DNA of 64,000 bases from Streptomyces sp. S.PNR 29 (GCF_030386795.1 NZ_JANUQM010000007.1:1-64000), one strand, 5' to 3'. Shown: positions 1 to 8,629, numbered from the stretch's first letter. A program made the numbers and translations. Notes: generated from the letters alone by a model not told the origin.

Positions 1-729
1 ATCGACGGGGGCGCCGGGCGCCAGTTCGGCCACCGCCTCGGCGACCGGCCTGCGCGGCCGGTACACGCCGTACGCGAACATCGCGCCGTTCGGTCCCGCG
101 GCGACGGCGAAGCCGTCGAACAGTGCCTCGGGCAGGCTCGCCGCCAGGTCGTCGGTCAGCGGTGCGGTGGAGTACAGGCCGCGCGTTCCGGTGTCCACGA
201 CCGCGACGTCGGGCAGCAGCTGCCTGCGTACGACGGAGTTGATGCCGTCGGCGCCCACCAGTACGTCCCCGGTTTCGCTCGTGCCGTCGTCGAGCAGCAC
301 CCGGACCTTCTCGCCGTCCGTCTCGAAGCCGGTGACGGTGCTGTCGTAGCGGACGATGTCCTCCAGGCCCAGGCCCATGATCTGGCGCAGCGTGCGCCTG
401 TTGACCGCTGTGTGGGGCCGCCGCGGGTCGTTGGGCGGGCCGATGTGGGGGCGGGCGCCGAGTTCGCGGGCCTGGTGGTCGAGCATGACCATGACCTCAC
501 GGCGCGGCGTCTCGCGCGAGGTCTGCATGTACAGCTCGAAGAGGTTGTCCGGCAGGCACTGCTGGAGAGCGCGGCCACCCGCGCCGTTCATGTGCAGGCG
601 ATAGCCGGCCCGCCCGATGCCCGGCGCGCTCTCGAAGAGGGTGCAGCTGATGCCCGCGCGGCGAAGTCCCTGCGCGAGACAGAGCCCTCCGATGCCTCCG
701 CCGGCGATCAGGACATGGAACGACGGCAT
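1..729 (-). CDS. FAD-dependent monooxygenase, 3' end outside window
   Basis: Class A flavin monooxygenase that would hydroxylate an unidentified, probably aromatic, substrate using FAD and NAD(P)H. The start is fixed by an AGGAGG ribosome site just upstream of the ATG. The N-terminus reads MPSFHVLIAGGGIGGLCLAQ, a Rossmann GxGxxG dinucleotide-binding motif, and the later segment VLVGADGINSVVR is the GADG/GD-type motif of this family. About 243 residues are visible; the C-terminal third lies beyond base 1. It is divergent from a LysR regulator across 202 bp containing a LysR-type box, so it is probably the regulator's target. Fold and cofactor are well supported; the substrate is unknown. Confidence 0.85.
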   Translation of the reverse strand, partial: MPSFHVLIAGGGIGGLCLAQGLRRAGISCTLFESAPGIGRAGYRLHMNGAGGRALQQCLPDNLFELYMQTSRETPRREVMVMLDHQARELGARPHIGPPNDPRRPHTAVNRRTLRQIMGLGLEDIVRYDSTVTGFETDGEKVRVLLDDGTSETGDVLVGADGINSVVRRQLLPDVAVVDTGTRGLYSTAPLTDDLAASLPEALFDGFAVAAGPNGAMFAYGVYRPRRPVAEAVAELAPGAPVD

Positions 730-756
730 TGTCGCCTCCTTGATGGGTTCGGAGCA

Positions 757-776
757 CCTGCATCGATCGGTGCAGG
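757..776. promoter_or_regulatory. Inverted repeat upstream of the monooxygenase
   Basis: CCTGCA and TGCAGG arms separated by 8 nt lie 28 bp upstream of the monooxygenase ATG. The position suits an operator or a 5'-UTR hairpin. The regulator that would bind is unknown. Confidence 0.3.
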
Positions 777-886
777 CCCGAGCATGCGAACGTCTGAGGT
801 GGTGGCGGTTCGTCTGACACGAGGTCCCGCGGAGCCTTGTCACCACTGTCGCGTCCGCCCCTGGGATCAGGGAAGCCGAAATCCCT

Positions 887-899
887 TATGCTTGGCATA
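887..899. promoter_or_regulatory. LysR-type T-N11-A box
   Basis: TATGCTTGGCATA is a perfect inverted repeat (TATGC/GCATA, 3-nt spacer) that also fits the T-N11-A consensus of LysR regulators. It lies 33 bp upstream of the LysR gene in the intergenic region shared with the divergent monooxygenase. That is the classical arrangement for an autoregulating LysR protein. Confidence 0.55.
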
Positions 900-931
900 G
901 ACAGAGCTGATGATCATTAGTGGTGGGTGCT

Positions 932-1840
932 GTGACTCTGGACCTCAACCTGCTGCCGCCGCTGGGCGCGCTCCTCCAGGAGCGCAGTGTGACGCGGGCC
1001 GCACAACGGCTCGGTCTGAGCCAGCCCTCGCTGAGCGCGGCCCTGGCCCGGCTGCGCCGGCACTACGGCGACGAACTCCTCGTCAGGGTGGGCAACAGCT
1101 ACGAGCTGACCCCCCTGGCGGAACGACTGGTGGAACACACCGAGCAGGCCCTTGGCTGGGCGGACCGGGTCCTCCAGACGCGCCCCGACTTCGATCCCGC
1201 GCAGGCCCGGCACGAGTTCACCGTGATCATGGCCGACTGCCAACTGCCCACGTTCGGGCGGGCCTTGGCCGACCTGGTCCGCACTGCCGCGCCGAACGTG
1301 CGGCTGCGGTTCCAGCACAGCACCGAACGGGTCGTGCAGCAGGCGCTGGACAACCTGCGCACGGTGGACGCCCTCGTCCTGCCCCAGGGCATCCTGTCGA
1401 ACATCCCCACCTTCGACCTGTACAAGGACCGTTGGGTGTGCGTGGTGTCCGCCGACGGCGCCCCGGCAGTCCTCGGGCGGGAGGAACTGGCGGAGCGCCC
1501 TTGGGTGTTGCCCTACCGTCACCCGTCGCCGGTCTTCTCCCCCTTGAACCGCCTGCACTCCGAGGGCATCGAACCGCACGCGGAGATCGTCACGGAGAAC
1601 TTCCTGGCCATTCCCCACTTGGTCGCGGGGACCGACCGGATCGGCCTGATGCCCGAACGGGTAGCGGTCCCCACCCTCTCCGGACAACCGATCACCGTCG
1701 TGCAACCCGCCTTCGAGATCGGTCACTTGGTGGAGTCCCTGTGGTGGCATCCCCTCCATGAGCGGGAACCGGCCCACATATGGCTGCGCCGCATGGCCGC
1801 CCAGGCCGGCCAGACAGTCGGGAACGGCCCTATGGTTTAA
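932..1840 (+). CDS. LysR-family transcriptional regulator
   Basis: DNA-binding regulator with an N-terminal winged helix-turn-helix (residues about 3-62, containing TRAAQRLGLSQPSLSAALAR) and a C-terminal type 2 periplasmic-binding-like effector domain. The motif LNLLPPLGALLQERSVTRAA resembles the NodD/NahR/LinR branch, which usually senses aromatic compounds. About 302 residues is the normal LysR length. GTG 932 is chosen because MTLDLNLL begins at the family's usual position; GTG 920 is an in-frame alternative. It is divergent from an FAD monooxygenase and probably activates it. A strong terminator follows. Confidence 0.88.
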   Translation: MTLDLNLLPPLGALLQERSVTRAAQRLGLSQPSLSAALARLRRHYGDELLVRVGNSYELTPLAERLVEHTEQALGWADRVLQTRPDFDPAQARHEFTVIMADCQLPTFGRALADLVRTAAPNVRLRFQHSTERVVQQALDNLRTVDALVLPQGILSNIPTFDLYKDRWVCVVSADGAPAVLGREELAERPWVLPYRHPSPVFSPLNRLHSEGIEPHAEIVTENFLAIPHLVAGTDRIGLMPERVAVPTLSGQPITVVQPAFEIGHLVESLWWHPLHEREPAHIWLRRMAAQAGQTVGNGPMV

Positions 1841-1868
1841 ATCTGTAACATCATGCTGGCCTCCGGAT

Positions 1869-1882
1869 GTCCAAATTTGGAC
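1869..1882. repeat. 14-bp perfect palindrome
   Basis: GTCCAAATTTGGAC is fully self-complementary and AT-rich at its centre, which is unusual in this GC-rich sequence. It lies between the LysR stop and the terminator hairpin. It could be a protein-binding site, but no dependent promoter is evident. Confidence 0.3.
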
Positions 1883-1898
1883 CCTCGGACACCGGTGC

Positions 1899-1928
1899 AC
1901 GGCCCGACCGCGGACGCGGTCGGGCCGT
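1899..1928. terminator. Strong hairpin terminator after the LysR gene
   Basis: Perfect 14-bp arms (ACGGCCCGACCGCG and CGCGGTCGGGCCGT) are separated by 2 nt, 58 bp after the LysR stop. There is no long T-tract, which is normal for Streptomyces terminators. Confidence 0.7.
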
Positions 1929-2448
1929 CATGCGGTCGCGAATGATCAGGAGCCCGTTCCCAGAGCGCAGCAGGCTGTTGGTGATACGTGGCTGGGACCT
2001 TCCGGCGGAGGGCTGGATGGCAGTGCCGACATGCGGAGGCGTTGGAGGGAGTGGTAGGGGCGGGCGACAGCCTGGCGCCTGCGCCGCGACCAGTGCACTG
2101 CGTGGAGACGAAGCAGTTGGCCAGGCCGGCGCTGGAGCGAGTTGCCGCGTCCTTCTTCGCCGCCGCTTGGCCGGACCACGAGAAAGGCGTGTGCGAGCAC
2201 ACCCAGGGAGATGTGCCGTATTCAGCGGACGTAGCGGCGCATGTCGTCACCGCTCGGAAACGGCCAGGAGCGGGCCCTGTTCAGCGGGCTGGTCAGGCCA
2301 GGGGAGGATGTCGCCCCAGTGGTACCGAGGTACCACTGCGATGCCGAAGTGTCCCCCCTGGTCCCAGGGACGCGATCTGTTCCGTTCCTAGCTTTGAGGC
2401 ACGCGCTCCGGATTGGCCGGAGCGGCGGGAGTGGATCGGGATCAACCC
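1929..2448. other. 520-bp region without a recognisable gene
   Basis: No reading frame here has a convincing start, ribosome site and protein-like composition. The only structured element seen is the inverted repeat at 2317-2338, upstream of the ABC exporter operon. The region probably holds that operon's promoter and possibly degraded coding sequence. Confidence 0.5.
2317..2338. promoter_or_regulatory. 10-2-10 perfect inverted repeat, likely operator
   Basis: Arms CAGTGGTACC and GGTACCACTG flank a 2-nt spacer, 110 bp upstream of the ABC exporter ATG. The perfect symmetry and its place upstream of a four-gene operon suggest an operator for a dimeric regulator, possibly the operon's own response regulator. 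Confidence 0.5.
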
Positions 2449-3381
2449 ATGATTGAAGTACGAGAGTTGACCAAACGTTATGGGGACAAGACCGCGGTGG
2501 ACCGGCTGAGCTTCAGCGTGAAGCCAGGCCAGGTCACCGGTTTCCTCGGTCCCAACGGAGCCGGCAAGTCCACCACGATGCGCGTGATCATCGGCCTGGA
2601 CGCGCCCACCAGCGGCTCGGCGACGGTGAACGGCCGACGCTACGACCGGCACGCCGCGCCGCTGCAGGAGATCGGTTCGCTGCTGGAGGCACGCTCGGTC
2701 CACCCGGGCCGCACCGCCTTCGCCCACCTGATGGCCCTCGCCCGTACCCACGGGATACCGCGCCGCCGCGTCGACGAGGTCATCGAACTGGCCGGGCTGC
2801 ACAGTGTGGCTCACAAGCGGGCCGGGGCTTTCTCCCTGGGCATGGGCCAGCGGCTCGGCATCGCGGCGGCGCTGCTCGGCGACCCGGAGATCATCATGCT
2901 CGACGAGCCGGTCAACGGCTTGGACCCGGAGGGCGTGCTGTGGGTGCGCGAGTTGCTGTCGGGGCTGGCCGCCGAGGGACGGACAGTGATGCTGTCCTCG
3001 CATCTGATGAGTGAGACGGCGCTGATCGCCGATCACCTGGTCGTCGTCGGCCGGGGCCGGCTGCTGGCGGACACCACGGTCGACGGACTGATCCAGGAGG
3101 CCGGAGGCAGGGGCGTGAGGGTCGCCACCACCGAGCCGGAACAGCTGCGCTCGCTGCTGTCGGGACCGGGCGTCACCATCACGTCCTCGGCCGCGGAGGA
3201 ACTGGTCGTCCTGGGCGTGGACGCGCGCGGCATCGGCGCGATCGCCGCGCAACACGGGATTCCGCTGTACGAGCTCACCCCGCAGACCGTCTCCCTGGAG
3301 GAGGCGTTCATGGACATCACCAGTGACGCGGTGGAGTACCACAGCGTCCCCGCCGACACCGCCGACCGGAGGGCCGCCTGA
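2449..3381 (+). CDS. ABC exporter ATPase subunit
   Basis: ATP-hydrolysing subunit of a two-component ABC-2 type exporter. Walker A GPNGAGKS is at residues 34-41, followed by the degenerate signature FSLGMGQR, Walker B IIMLDEP and the switch segment VMLSSHLMSE. At 310 residues it is of DrrA/NatA/CcmA type, with a C-terminal accessory region after the nucleotide-binding domain. The ATG at 2449 begins the conserved MIEVRELTKRYG; longer in-frame starts lack support. Its stop overlaps the permease start (ATGA), so the two are translationally coupled. Exporters paired with a DesK/DesR-like system often handle antimicrobial peptides or envelope stress; the substrate here is unknown. Confidence 0.9.
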   Translation: MIEVRELTKRYGDKTAVDRLSFSVKPGQVTGFLGPNGAGKSTTMRVIIGLDAPTSGSATVNGRRYDRHAAPLQEIGSLLEARSVHPGRTAFAHLMALARTHGIPRRRVDEVIELAGLHSVAHKRAGAFSLGMGQRLGIAAALLGDPEIIMLDEPVNGLDPEGVLWVRELLSGLAAEGRTVMLSSHLMSETALIADHLVVVGRGRLLADTTVDGLIQEAGGRGVRVATTEPEQLRSLLSGPGVTITSSAAEELVVLGVDARGIGAIAAQHGIPLYELTPQTVSLEEAFMDITSDAVEYHSVPADTADRRAA

Positions 3382-4229
3382 TGACCATCACCATCACGCC
3401 GGACACCGCGGACGCCGCACCTGCCCGCCCCGACCGGCCCGCCTACCGGGTCACCGCGCTCGGGGTGCTTCGCTCGGAGTGGGGCAAGTTCTGGTCGCTG
3501 CGGTCCAGTTGGATCACCCTGGGCGTGTCCCTGTTCCTGCTGACCGCCATCGGTACGATCGCCGCCGCCACATACAGCCCGGGCAGCGACGGCGGCGGTC
3601 CGCCCGGACCGTCCTCCGGCCCCGAGGACGCCGTCAGCGTGGCCCTGACGGGCCTGACGTTCGCCTCACTGGCCGTTGGCGTCCTCGGGGTCCTGATGTC
3701 AGCCGGTGAGTACAGTACGGGCATGATCCGCTCCACGCTGGCGGCGGTGCCCAGGCGGCTGCCGGTGCTGTGGTCGAAGAGCGTCGTCACCGGCGTACTC
3801 GTCGTGCCCGTGGCCGTCATCGGCGCGCTGGCGGCGTTCGGGCTGGGTGTTCCGTCCCTGGACGGCCAGGGCATCTCCCTGTCCCTCGGGGACGACGGGG
3901 TGCTGCGCTCCCTGATCGGAGCGGGCCTCTATCTGGGACTGGTGGGCGTGTGGGGTGTGGCCCTGGGCTCGCTGTTGCGCTCCACCGCCAGCGGCATCAC
4001 CGTCCTGGTGAGCAGCCTGCTGATCCTGCCGGGCCTGACCTCGCTGCTGCCCGCGTCCTGGAAGGACGACATCACACCGTATCTGCCCAGCAACGCCGGC
4101 CAAGCGGTGACGCACCTGCACCAGGCCAGCGACTCGCTCGGCCCCTGGGCGGGCCTGGCGGTGTTCTCCGGATGGGTGGCGCTGACACTGGCCGGGGCGG
4201 CGTACCGGCTTGTCCGTACGGACGTCTGA
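3381..4229 (+). CDS. ABC-2 type exporter permease
   Basis: Integral membrane partner of the preceding ATPase. The 282 residues contain about six hydrophobic segments: one near residues 40-65, one around FASLAVGVLGVLMSAGEY, and later ones including VLVVPVAVIGALAAFGLGV and LIGAGLYLGLVGVWGVALGS. SAGEYSTGMIRSTLAAVPRR is typical of bacitracin/lantibiotic-type ABC-2 permeases, where a cytoplasmic loop follows the second helix. It overlaps the ATPase gene by 1 nt and lies just before the sensor kinase, so all four genes are probably one transcript. The exported compound is not known. Confidence 0.85.
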   Translation: MTITITPDTADAAPARPDRPAYRVTALGVLRSEWGKFWSLRSSWITLGVSLFLLTAIGTIAAATYSPGSDGGGPPGPSSGPEDAVSVALTGLTFASLAVGVLGVLMSAGEYSTGMIRSTLAAVPRRLPVLWSKSVVTGVLVVPVAVIGALAAFGLGVPSLDGQGISLSLGDDGVLRSLIGAGLYLGLVGVWGVALGSLLRSTASGITVLVSSLLILPGLTSLLPASWKDDITPYLPSNAGQAVTHLHQASDSLGPWAGLAVFSGWVALTLAGAAYRLVRTDV

Positions 4230-4245
4230 CCGGCTGGGGGAGGGC

Positions 4246-5670
4246 ATGCCTGTAACGGGTACGGCAGGAGGGGCGAAGGCCGCCGGCGCGGGCCGCCGCC
4301 CCTGCTCCGGCCGGCCGGCCCTCGCGCCGCCCCCCGGCTTGGAGGCGGCCTGGTCGCATCCGCTCATGGGGCGTCTGCTGCGCGCGCAGCGGCACCTGAC
4401 ATGGAGCAGCCGTCGGCATCCGGGGCTGTTCGACTCGGCGATCGTGCTGGTGGTCGCCGCTGTGACAGCGTTCCAGACCTACTCCCCGGGCGAGCACGGC
4501 CCGTTCGGCGAGATCCGGACTCTCGCCGACCTGCCGTTGGGCCTACAGACGGCCTTGTCCGCCGTGCTCGTCGTTCCGCTGTGGTGGCGGCGCAGGGCGC
4601 CGACCGCCGTCTTCACGGTGATCGCGGTGTGCGCCCCGGCCTCCATGGCGCTCGGCCTGCTGCTGCCGACGGGCGGGTGTCTGCTCATCGCCCTGTTCAA
4701 CCTGGCACTGAACGGCCCCCTGCGGCGGCTGGGCTGGGCGGCCGCCGCGACGGCCGTCGAGCTGAACGCGGCGGTGTGGTTCCTCGCACCCGCCGACCGC
4801 CTGTGGCAGGGCCTGCTGACGGTGGCGAGCCAGGAGATCGCCGCGATCGCCGTGGGCCTGGCCCTGCGCACCCGGCGGGTGTACCTCGCGGCGCTGGAGG
4901 ACCGGGCGGCCCGACTGGAGATCGAGCGTGAGCAGCGCGAGAGGCTGACCGCCGCCGCCGAACGCTCCCGCGTGGCCCGTGAGATGCACGACATCGTCGG
5001 CCACAACCTGTCCGTCATGGTGGGACTCGCGGACGGCGCCGCCATCCTCGCCTCCAGCACGGGCGAGCGGTCCGAAGAGGCCCTGCGCATCATCGGGGAC
5101 ACCGGACGGCAGGCGATGAGCGAACTGCGGCGCGTCCTGGGTGTCCTGGGCGACGCAGCCGACGACCAGGCCGAGCGGCTCAGCCCGCAGCCCGGTGTCC
5201 GCGATCTGGATCCGCTGCTGGCCCGGGTCCGTGCGGCCGGTGTGCATGTCACCTGCCGGACGTCCGGAGACATCGACGCCCTCGGCGGCGGGGTGCAACT
5301 GACCGTCTACCGCGTCGTCCAGGAAGCCCTGACCAACACCCTCAAGCACGCCGGCACCGGCTCAGCCGCACACGTCACCGTCACCGCCGGGCACGGAGAC
5401 ATCCGGATCAGCGTCTCCGACACCGGGCCGCCCCCCGGCGCCCGAACATCGGCGCGGCCCCTGGCAGAGGCTGACGGTCCGGGACACGGACTGGTGGGTA
5501 TCCGGCAGCGGGCCGCCATGTACGGCGGCACCGTCACCGCGGGGCCACGTGACGACCGGCCCGGCTGGACCGTGGACGTGACACTCACCGATCCGCCGGC
5601 GACCACCCCGCCCCCCGCACAAGCCCCCGCCCCAGGAGACCCGCAGCCCCAGGGAGAGCAGACCCCATGA
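4246..5670 (+). CDS. Sensor histidine kinase, NarL/DesK type
   Basis: Membrane sensor kinase that phosphorylates the downstream response regulator. Several transmembrane helices occupy roughly residues 60-210. The HisKA_3 dimerisation box follows with VAREMHDIVGHNLS; the phospho-accepting His is about residue 248 from this start. The HATPase domain shows the N-box QEALTNTLKHAG and G-box GHGLVGIRQRAAMYGG. The start is uncertain: ATG 4246 has a GGAGG only 2 nt away, and GTG 4210 and a later ATG near 4366 are alternatives. It overlaps the response regulator by 4 nt. Membership of the exporter operon suggests it senses the exporter's substrate or the stress it relieves. Confidence 0.88.
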   Translation: MPVTGTAGGAKAAGAGRRPCSGRPALAPPPGLEAAWSHPLMGRLLRAQRHLTWSSRRHPGLFDSAIVLVVAAVTAFQTYSPGEHGPFGEIRTLADLPLGLQTALSAVLVVPLWWRRRAPTAVFTVIAVCAPASMALGLLLPTGGCLLIALFNLALNGPLRRLGWAAAATAVELNAAVWFLAPADRLWQGLLTVASQEIAAIAVGLALRTRRVYLAALEDRAARLEIEREQRERLTAAAERSRVAREMHDIVGHNLSVMVGLADGAAILASSTGERSEEALRIIGDTGRQAMSELRRVLGVLGDAADDQAERLSPQPGVRDLDPLLARVRAAGVHVTCRTSGDIDALGGGVQLTVYRVVQEALTNTLKHAGTGSAAHVTVTAGHGDIRISVSDTGPPPGARTSARPLAEADGPGHGLVGIRQRAAMYGGTVTAGPRDDRPGWTVDVTLTDPPATTPPPAQAPAPGDPQPQGEQTP

Positions 5671-6338
5671 CCACCGTGCTGATCGCCGACGACCAGCCTC
5701 TGCAACGCCTCGGCTTCCGCATGCTGCTCCAGGGCACCCCGGACATGGAGTGCGTGGGCGAGGCCGGACACGGAGCCGAAGCCGTCCGCATCGCCGCCGA
5801 CCTGCGCCCGGACGTCGTCCTCATGGACGTCCGCATGCCCGGCATGGACGGCATCGAGGCCACCCGGCGGATCGTCGCCGCCGGCGGCCGTACCCGCGTG
5901 CTGATCCTCACCACCTTCGACCTGGACGAGTACGCCTACGAGGGGCTGCGCGCCGGAGCCAGCGGCTTCCTGCTCAAGGACGCCCGCCCCGAGGAAGTCG
6001 TCGCCGGGATCCATGCGGTGGCGACAGGCGACGCGGTCGTCGCTCCGAGACTGACCAGACGCCTGCTGGACGCCCACGCCCACCGGGTGCTCTCTCCCGT
6101 CTCCCCCGCAGAGCCGCACACCGATCCCAGGCTGCGGACGCTGAGCGAGCGCGAGCACGAGGTCCTGGTGGCGATCGGCAAAGGCTGGACCAACGCGGAG
6201 ATAGCCGAGCGGCTGGTCCTCACGGAATCCACCGTCAAGAAGCACGTCGGCCGGGTCCTCGCGAAGATCGGTGCGCGCGACCGCATCCAGGCCGTGATCA
6301 TGGCCTACGATGCCGGGTTGGTCAGGCCCCGCTCCTGA
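5667..6338 (+). CDS. NarL/LuxR-family response regulator
   Basis: Transcription factor activated by the upstream kinase. The receiver domain has acidic-pocket Asp8 and Asp9, phospho-acceptor Asp54 in VVLMDVRMPGMDG, and switch residues ILTTFD. The C-terminal LuxR helix-turn-helix reads LSEREHEVLVAIGKGWTNAE and continues with TESTVKKHVGRVLAKIGARD. At 223 residues it is full length. Its ATG overlaps the kinase stop, so a stoichiometric pair is made. It may act on the inverted repeat at 2317-2338, but nothing in the sequence proves this. Confidence 0.92.
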   Translation: MTTVLIADDQPLQRLGFRMLLQGTPDMECVGEAGHGAEAVRIAADLRPDVVLMDVRMPGMDGIEATRRIVAAGGRTRVLILTTFDLDEYAYEGLRAGASGFLLKDARPEEVVAGIHAVATGDAVVAPRLTRRLLDAHAHRVLSPVSPAEPHTDPRLRTLSEREHEVLVAIGKGWTNAEIAERLVLTESTVKKHVGRVLAKIGARDRIQAVIMAYDAGLVRPRS

Positions 6339-6642
6339 GCCGCCGCAACGGCTCGCAAGGGGTTCGGCGGCCACCGCCGCTGTCACGAGATGGTGCAAGG
6401 CATAGCCGCAACACCGATCGGGTGGCTGTGACGTTGTCCAGCGGCCGCCCAGTTGATGGGGCTCGCGGGTGGGCGGCAGCTGATCGATGCCGTCGAGGGC
6501 GGCAACGGCAGGACTGTTCGAGTTGCCGGGCGCCGCCGTCGTCGTTGCACGCGGCACGGTGTCGGGTGGCCGTCGGCCCGCCCCGCGGTGATCACCGGCG
6601 CCCGGGGAACAGCGGAGCTGCGGCCGGCACGGAGGGCCGCCG
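6339..6642. other. 304-bp convergent intergenic region
   Basis: This region separates the convergent response-regulator and TetR genes. No gene-like frame was found, and no perfect long hairpin was picked out by eye. Confidence 0.4.
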
Positions 6643-7347
6643 TCAGGTCATGAGCGTGTCCCGGGCCGCACCCAGGGCGGCGAGCACGTCCTGGGCCGCC
6701 TCACGGAGTACGGCCTCGTCCGGCGTGACGGAGGTTTCCAGGGCTGCTTTGATCGTGTGGCCGAGCAGGTCCGCCCGATGGTCCGGGCGGACGTCCTCGC
6801 CCGGGACGGCGAGGCCCCCCGTGATGAATCCGGTCAGCACCGCGTCGATCGTGTAGATCTGGTCCGCCGCCGGGGTCGTGACGGCCATCAGCCCGTGCGC
6901 GCGCCATACCTCGACGAGGCGGGCGAGCAGGGTGTGGAAGCCGAGTTCCTGGATGACGGGACGGCCGGCCGGGGTGACGGCGAGCGCGCCGAGGACGTCG
7001 CTGTCACCGGCGTGGATGGCCCGCGTGACGGGGTTGCGGGTCTGCTGCACGAACACCTCCCGTACCACCTTGCTGGGCAGGGCGGCAGCGGAGTTTTCTC
7101 TGATCTCGGCAGCGAGGACGCCGAGCGCCTCGCGGAGTTCACGCCGCAGTAGTTCGGCGAACAGCATCTGTTTCGTCTTCCAGTGGAGGTAGACGGTGCC
7201 CTTCCCGATACGGGCGCGGCGCGCGATCTCATCCACGGTGACCCGCTTGTAGCCCCATGCCAACAGCAGTTCGCGCGCGGCGGCCAGGATGCGCTCGGCG
7301 CGTGCGTGGTCGGCCTGCGGGGCAGCGGCCGAGCGGTCCAAGGTCAT
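6643..7347 (-). CDS. TetR-family repressor
   Basis: One-component repressor. The N-terminal helix-turn-helix covers residues about 15-60 with RILAAARELLLAWGYKRVTV and then ARRARIGKGTVYLHWKTKQM, a canonical TetR pattern. The rest is an all-helical ligand-binding domain. ATG 7347 (MTLDRSAAAPQADHARAERI) is preferred; an in-frame start two codons upstream is possible. It is divergent from the FAD monooxygenase at 7430, and the intergenic region holds a 13-11-13 inverted repeat that is very probably its operator. By analogy with other TetR pairs, it should repress itself and the monooxygenase until an inducer binds. Confidence 0.9.
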   Translation of the reverse strand: MTLDRSAAAPQADHARAERILAAARELLLAWGYKRVTVDEIARRARIGKGTVYLHWKTKQMLFAELLRRELREALGVLAAEIRENSAAALPSKVVREVFVQQTRNPVTRAIHAGDSDVLGALAVTPAGRPVIQELGFHTLLARLVEVWRAHGLMAVTTPAADQIYTIDAVLTGFITGGLAVPGEDVRPDHRADLLGHTIKAALETSVTPDEAVLREAAQDVLAALGAARDTLMT

Positions 7348-7369
7348 GAGCACAGCATCCCACCCCCTT

Positions 7370-7406
7370 TACTGGATGACCAAATTTCGAATCTGGTCAT
7401 CCAGTA
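7370..7406. promoter_or_regulatory. TetR operator, 13-11-13 inverted repeat
   Basis: Perfect arms TACTGGATGACCA and TGGTCATCCAGTA are separated by 11 nt. The element sits 23 bp from the TetR start on one side and 23 bp from the monooxygenase start on the other. The AT-rich content suggests it overlaps both promoters. Confidence 0.75.
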
Positions 7407-7429
7407 CGGATCAAGGGTATGGTCGAGGC

Positions 7430-8602
7430 ATGACCTCTTCGTCACTCCCCCCGCAGGGCGCCCGTCGCGCCCTCATCGTCGGATCCGGCATCTCCGGGCT
7501 GGCCGCGGCGCTGAGCCTGCACCGGGCCGGCTGGCAGCCCCTGATCGTCGAGCGGGCCCCCGAGCGCCGCACCGGCGGCTACTTCGTCCGCTTCAACGGC
7601 CCCGGCTACACCGCCGCCGAACGCCTGGGCATCCTGGACTCGCTCCCGGACCGCCGCGACCCCGACGGGCGTATGTTCGAAGTCGATGCCCGTGGCCGTC
7701 TCACACCGGGCCTGACCTTTCCCGAACAGGTCAACGGCACCCCGATGCGGATGCTGCTGCGCAGCGACCTGGAGCGTGTCCTGTACGAGGCCGTGAAGGA
7801 CCTGGTGGAGATCCGCTACGGCACCGGGCCCGCGACCATCACCCAGGACCGCGACCAGGTGACGGTGACCCTCACCGACGGGTCCGTGGAGAGCGCGGAC
7901 CTGCTCATCGGGGCCGACGGCATCCACTCCACCGTCCGTTCACTGGTCTTCGGCCCCGAGGACCTCTACCGCAAGGACTTCGACCACGTCGTGGCCGCCT
8001 GCCTCATGGACGGCCCGCTGTCCGGTCTGCAAGAGGGCGACAGCGCGGTCGCCACCGCCCCCGGGCGCTCCGCCTGGATCAACAGCTATCGCGACCACCC
8101 CCCGGTCGCCTTCCTGCTCTACCGCACCGACTGGCCCGCCGCCGAGATCCGCAAGAAGCCCTCGGTCGCCCTGCGCGAGGCCTTCGCCGGCTTCGGTGGG
8201 GACCTCGTGCCCGCCATGCTCGAGGCGATGGACCGCTCCGAATCCGTCCTGTTCGACCAGGTCAGCCAGATTCACATGAGCCGCTGGAGCCAGGGCCGGG
8301 TGGTCCTGCTCGGTGACTCCGCCTGGTGCATGACCCTGCACTCCGGCCAGGGTTCCGGCATGGGCATCGCCGGCGGCGAACTGCTGGCCCGGCTGCTCAC
8401 CGAACACGGCGACCTGCCCACCGCCCTGGGCAGCTGGGAACAGCAAATGCGCCCGCATGTCACCCGCCACCAGAAGGAAGCCCTGCGGATGCGGCACTTC
8501 TTCATGCCCGCCAACCGCTTCGGCCGCGTCGCTCGCAGCACCCTGATCCGCGCGATCTCCACCCCGGCCGGCGCCAGGCTCGGCAAAGCCCTGATGGGCT
8601 GA
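7430..8602 (+). CDS. FAD-dependent monooxygenase
   Basis: Class A flavoprotein hydroxylase of the UbiH/PHBH/TetX superfamily, 390 residues. Dinucleotide motif LIVGSGISGLAAALSLHRAG is near residue 15, DLLIGADGIHSTVR lies in the middle, and the FAD ribityl motif RVVLLGDSAWCM is followed by HSGQGSGMGIAGGELLARLL. ATG 7430 is chosen because the upstream extension runs into the operator. It is divergent from the TetR gene and followed after 27 bp by an NTF2-like protein, so both probably answer to TetR. The role is probably oxidative modification or detoxification of a small molecule; the substrate is unknown. Confidence 0.88.
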   Translation: MTSSSLPPQGARRALIVGSGISGLAAALSLHRAGWQPLIVERAPERRTGGYFVRFNGPGYTAAERLGILDSLPDRRDPDGRMFEVDARGRLTPGLTFPEQVNGTPMRMLLRSDLERVLYEAVKDLVEIRYGTGPATITQDRDQVTVTLTDGSVESADLLIGADGIHSTVRSLVFGPEDLYRKDFDHVVAACLMDGPLSGLQEGDSAVATAPGRSAWINSYRDHPPVAFLLYRTDWPAAEIRKKPSVALREAFAGFGGDLVPAMLEAMDRSESVLFDQVSQIHMSRWSQGRVVLLGDSAWCMTLHSGQGSGMGIAGGELLARLLTEHGDLPTALGSWEQQMRPHVTRHQKEALRMRHFFMPANRFGRVARSTLIRAISTPAGARLGKALMG

Positions 8603-8629
8603 CCCACCACACGAGAAGGAGGACATGCG

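Noticed and set aside
917..1900. Long minus-strand reading frame opposite the LysR gene
   Set aside because: It mirrors the codon positions of a well-supported LysR gene, has low-complexity His/Gln/Gly/Arg composition and no family features.
6453..6653. Plus-strand frame between the response regulator and TetR genes
   Set aside because: No ribosome site, Arg/Gly/Val-biased composition and overlap with the TetR 3' end.
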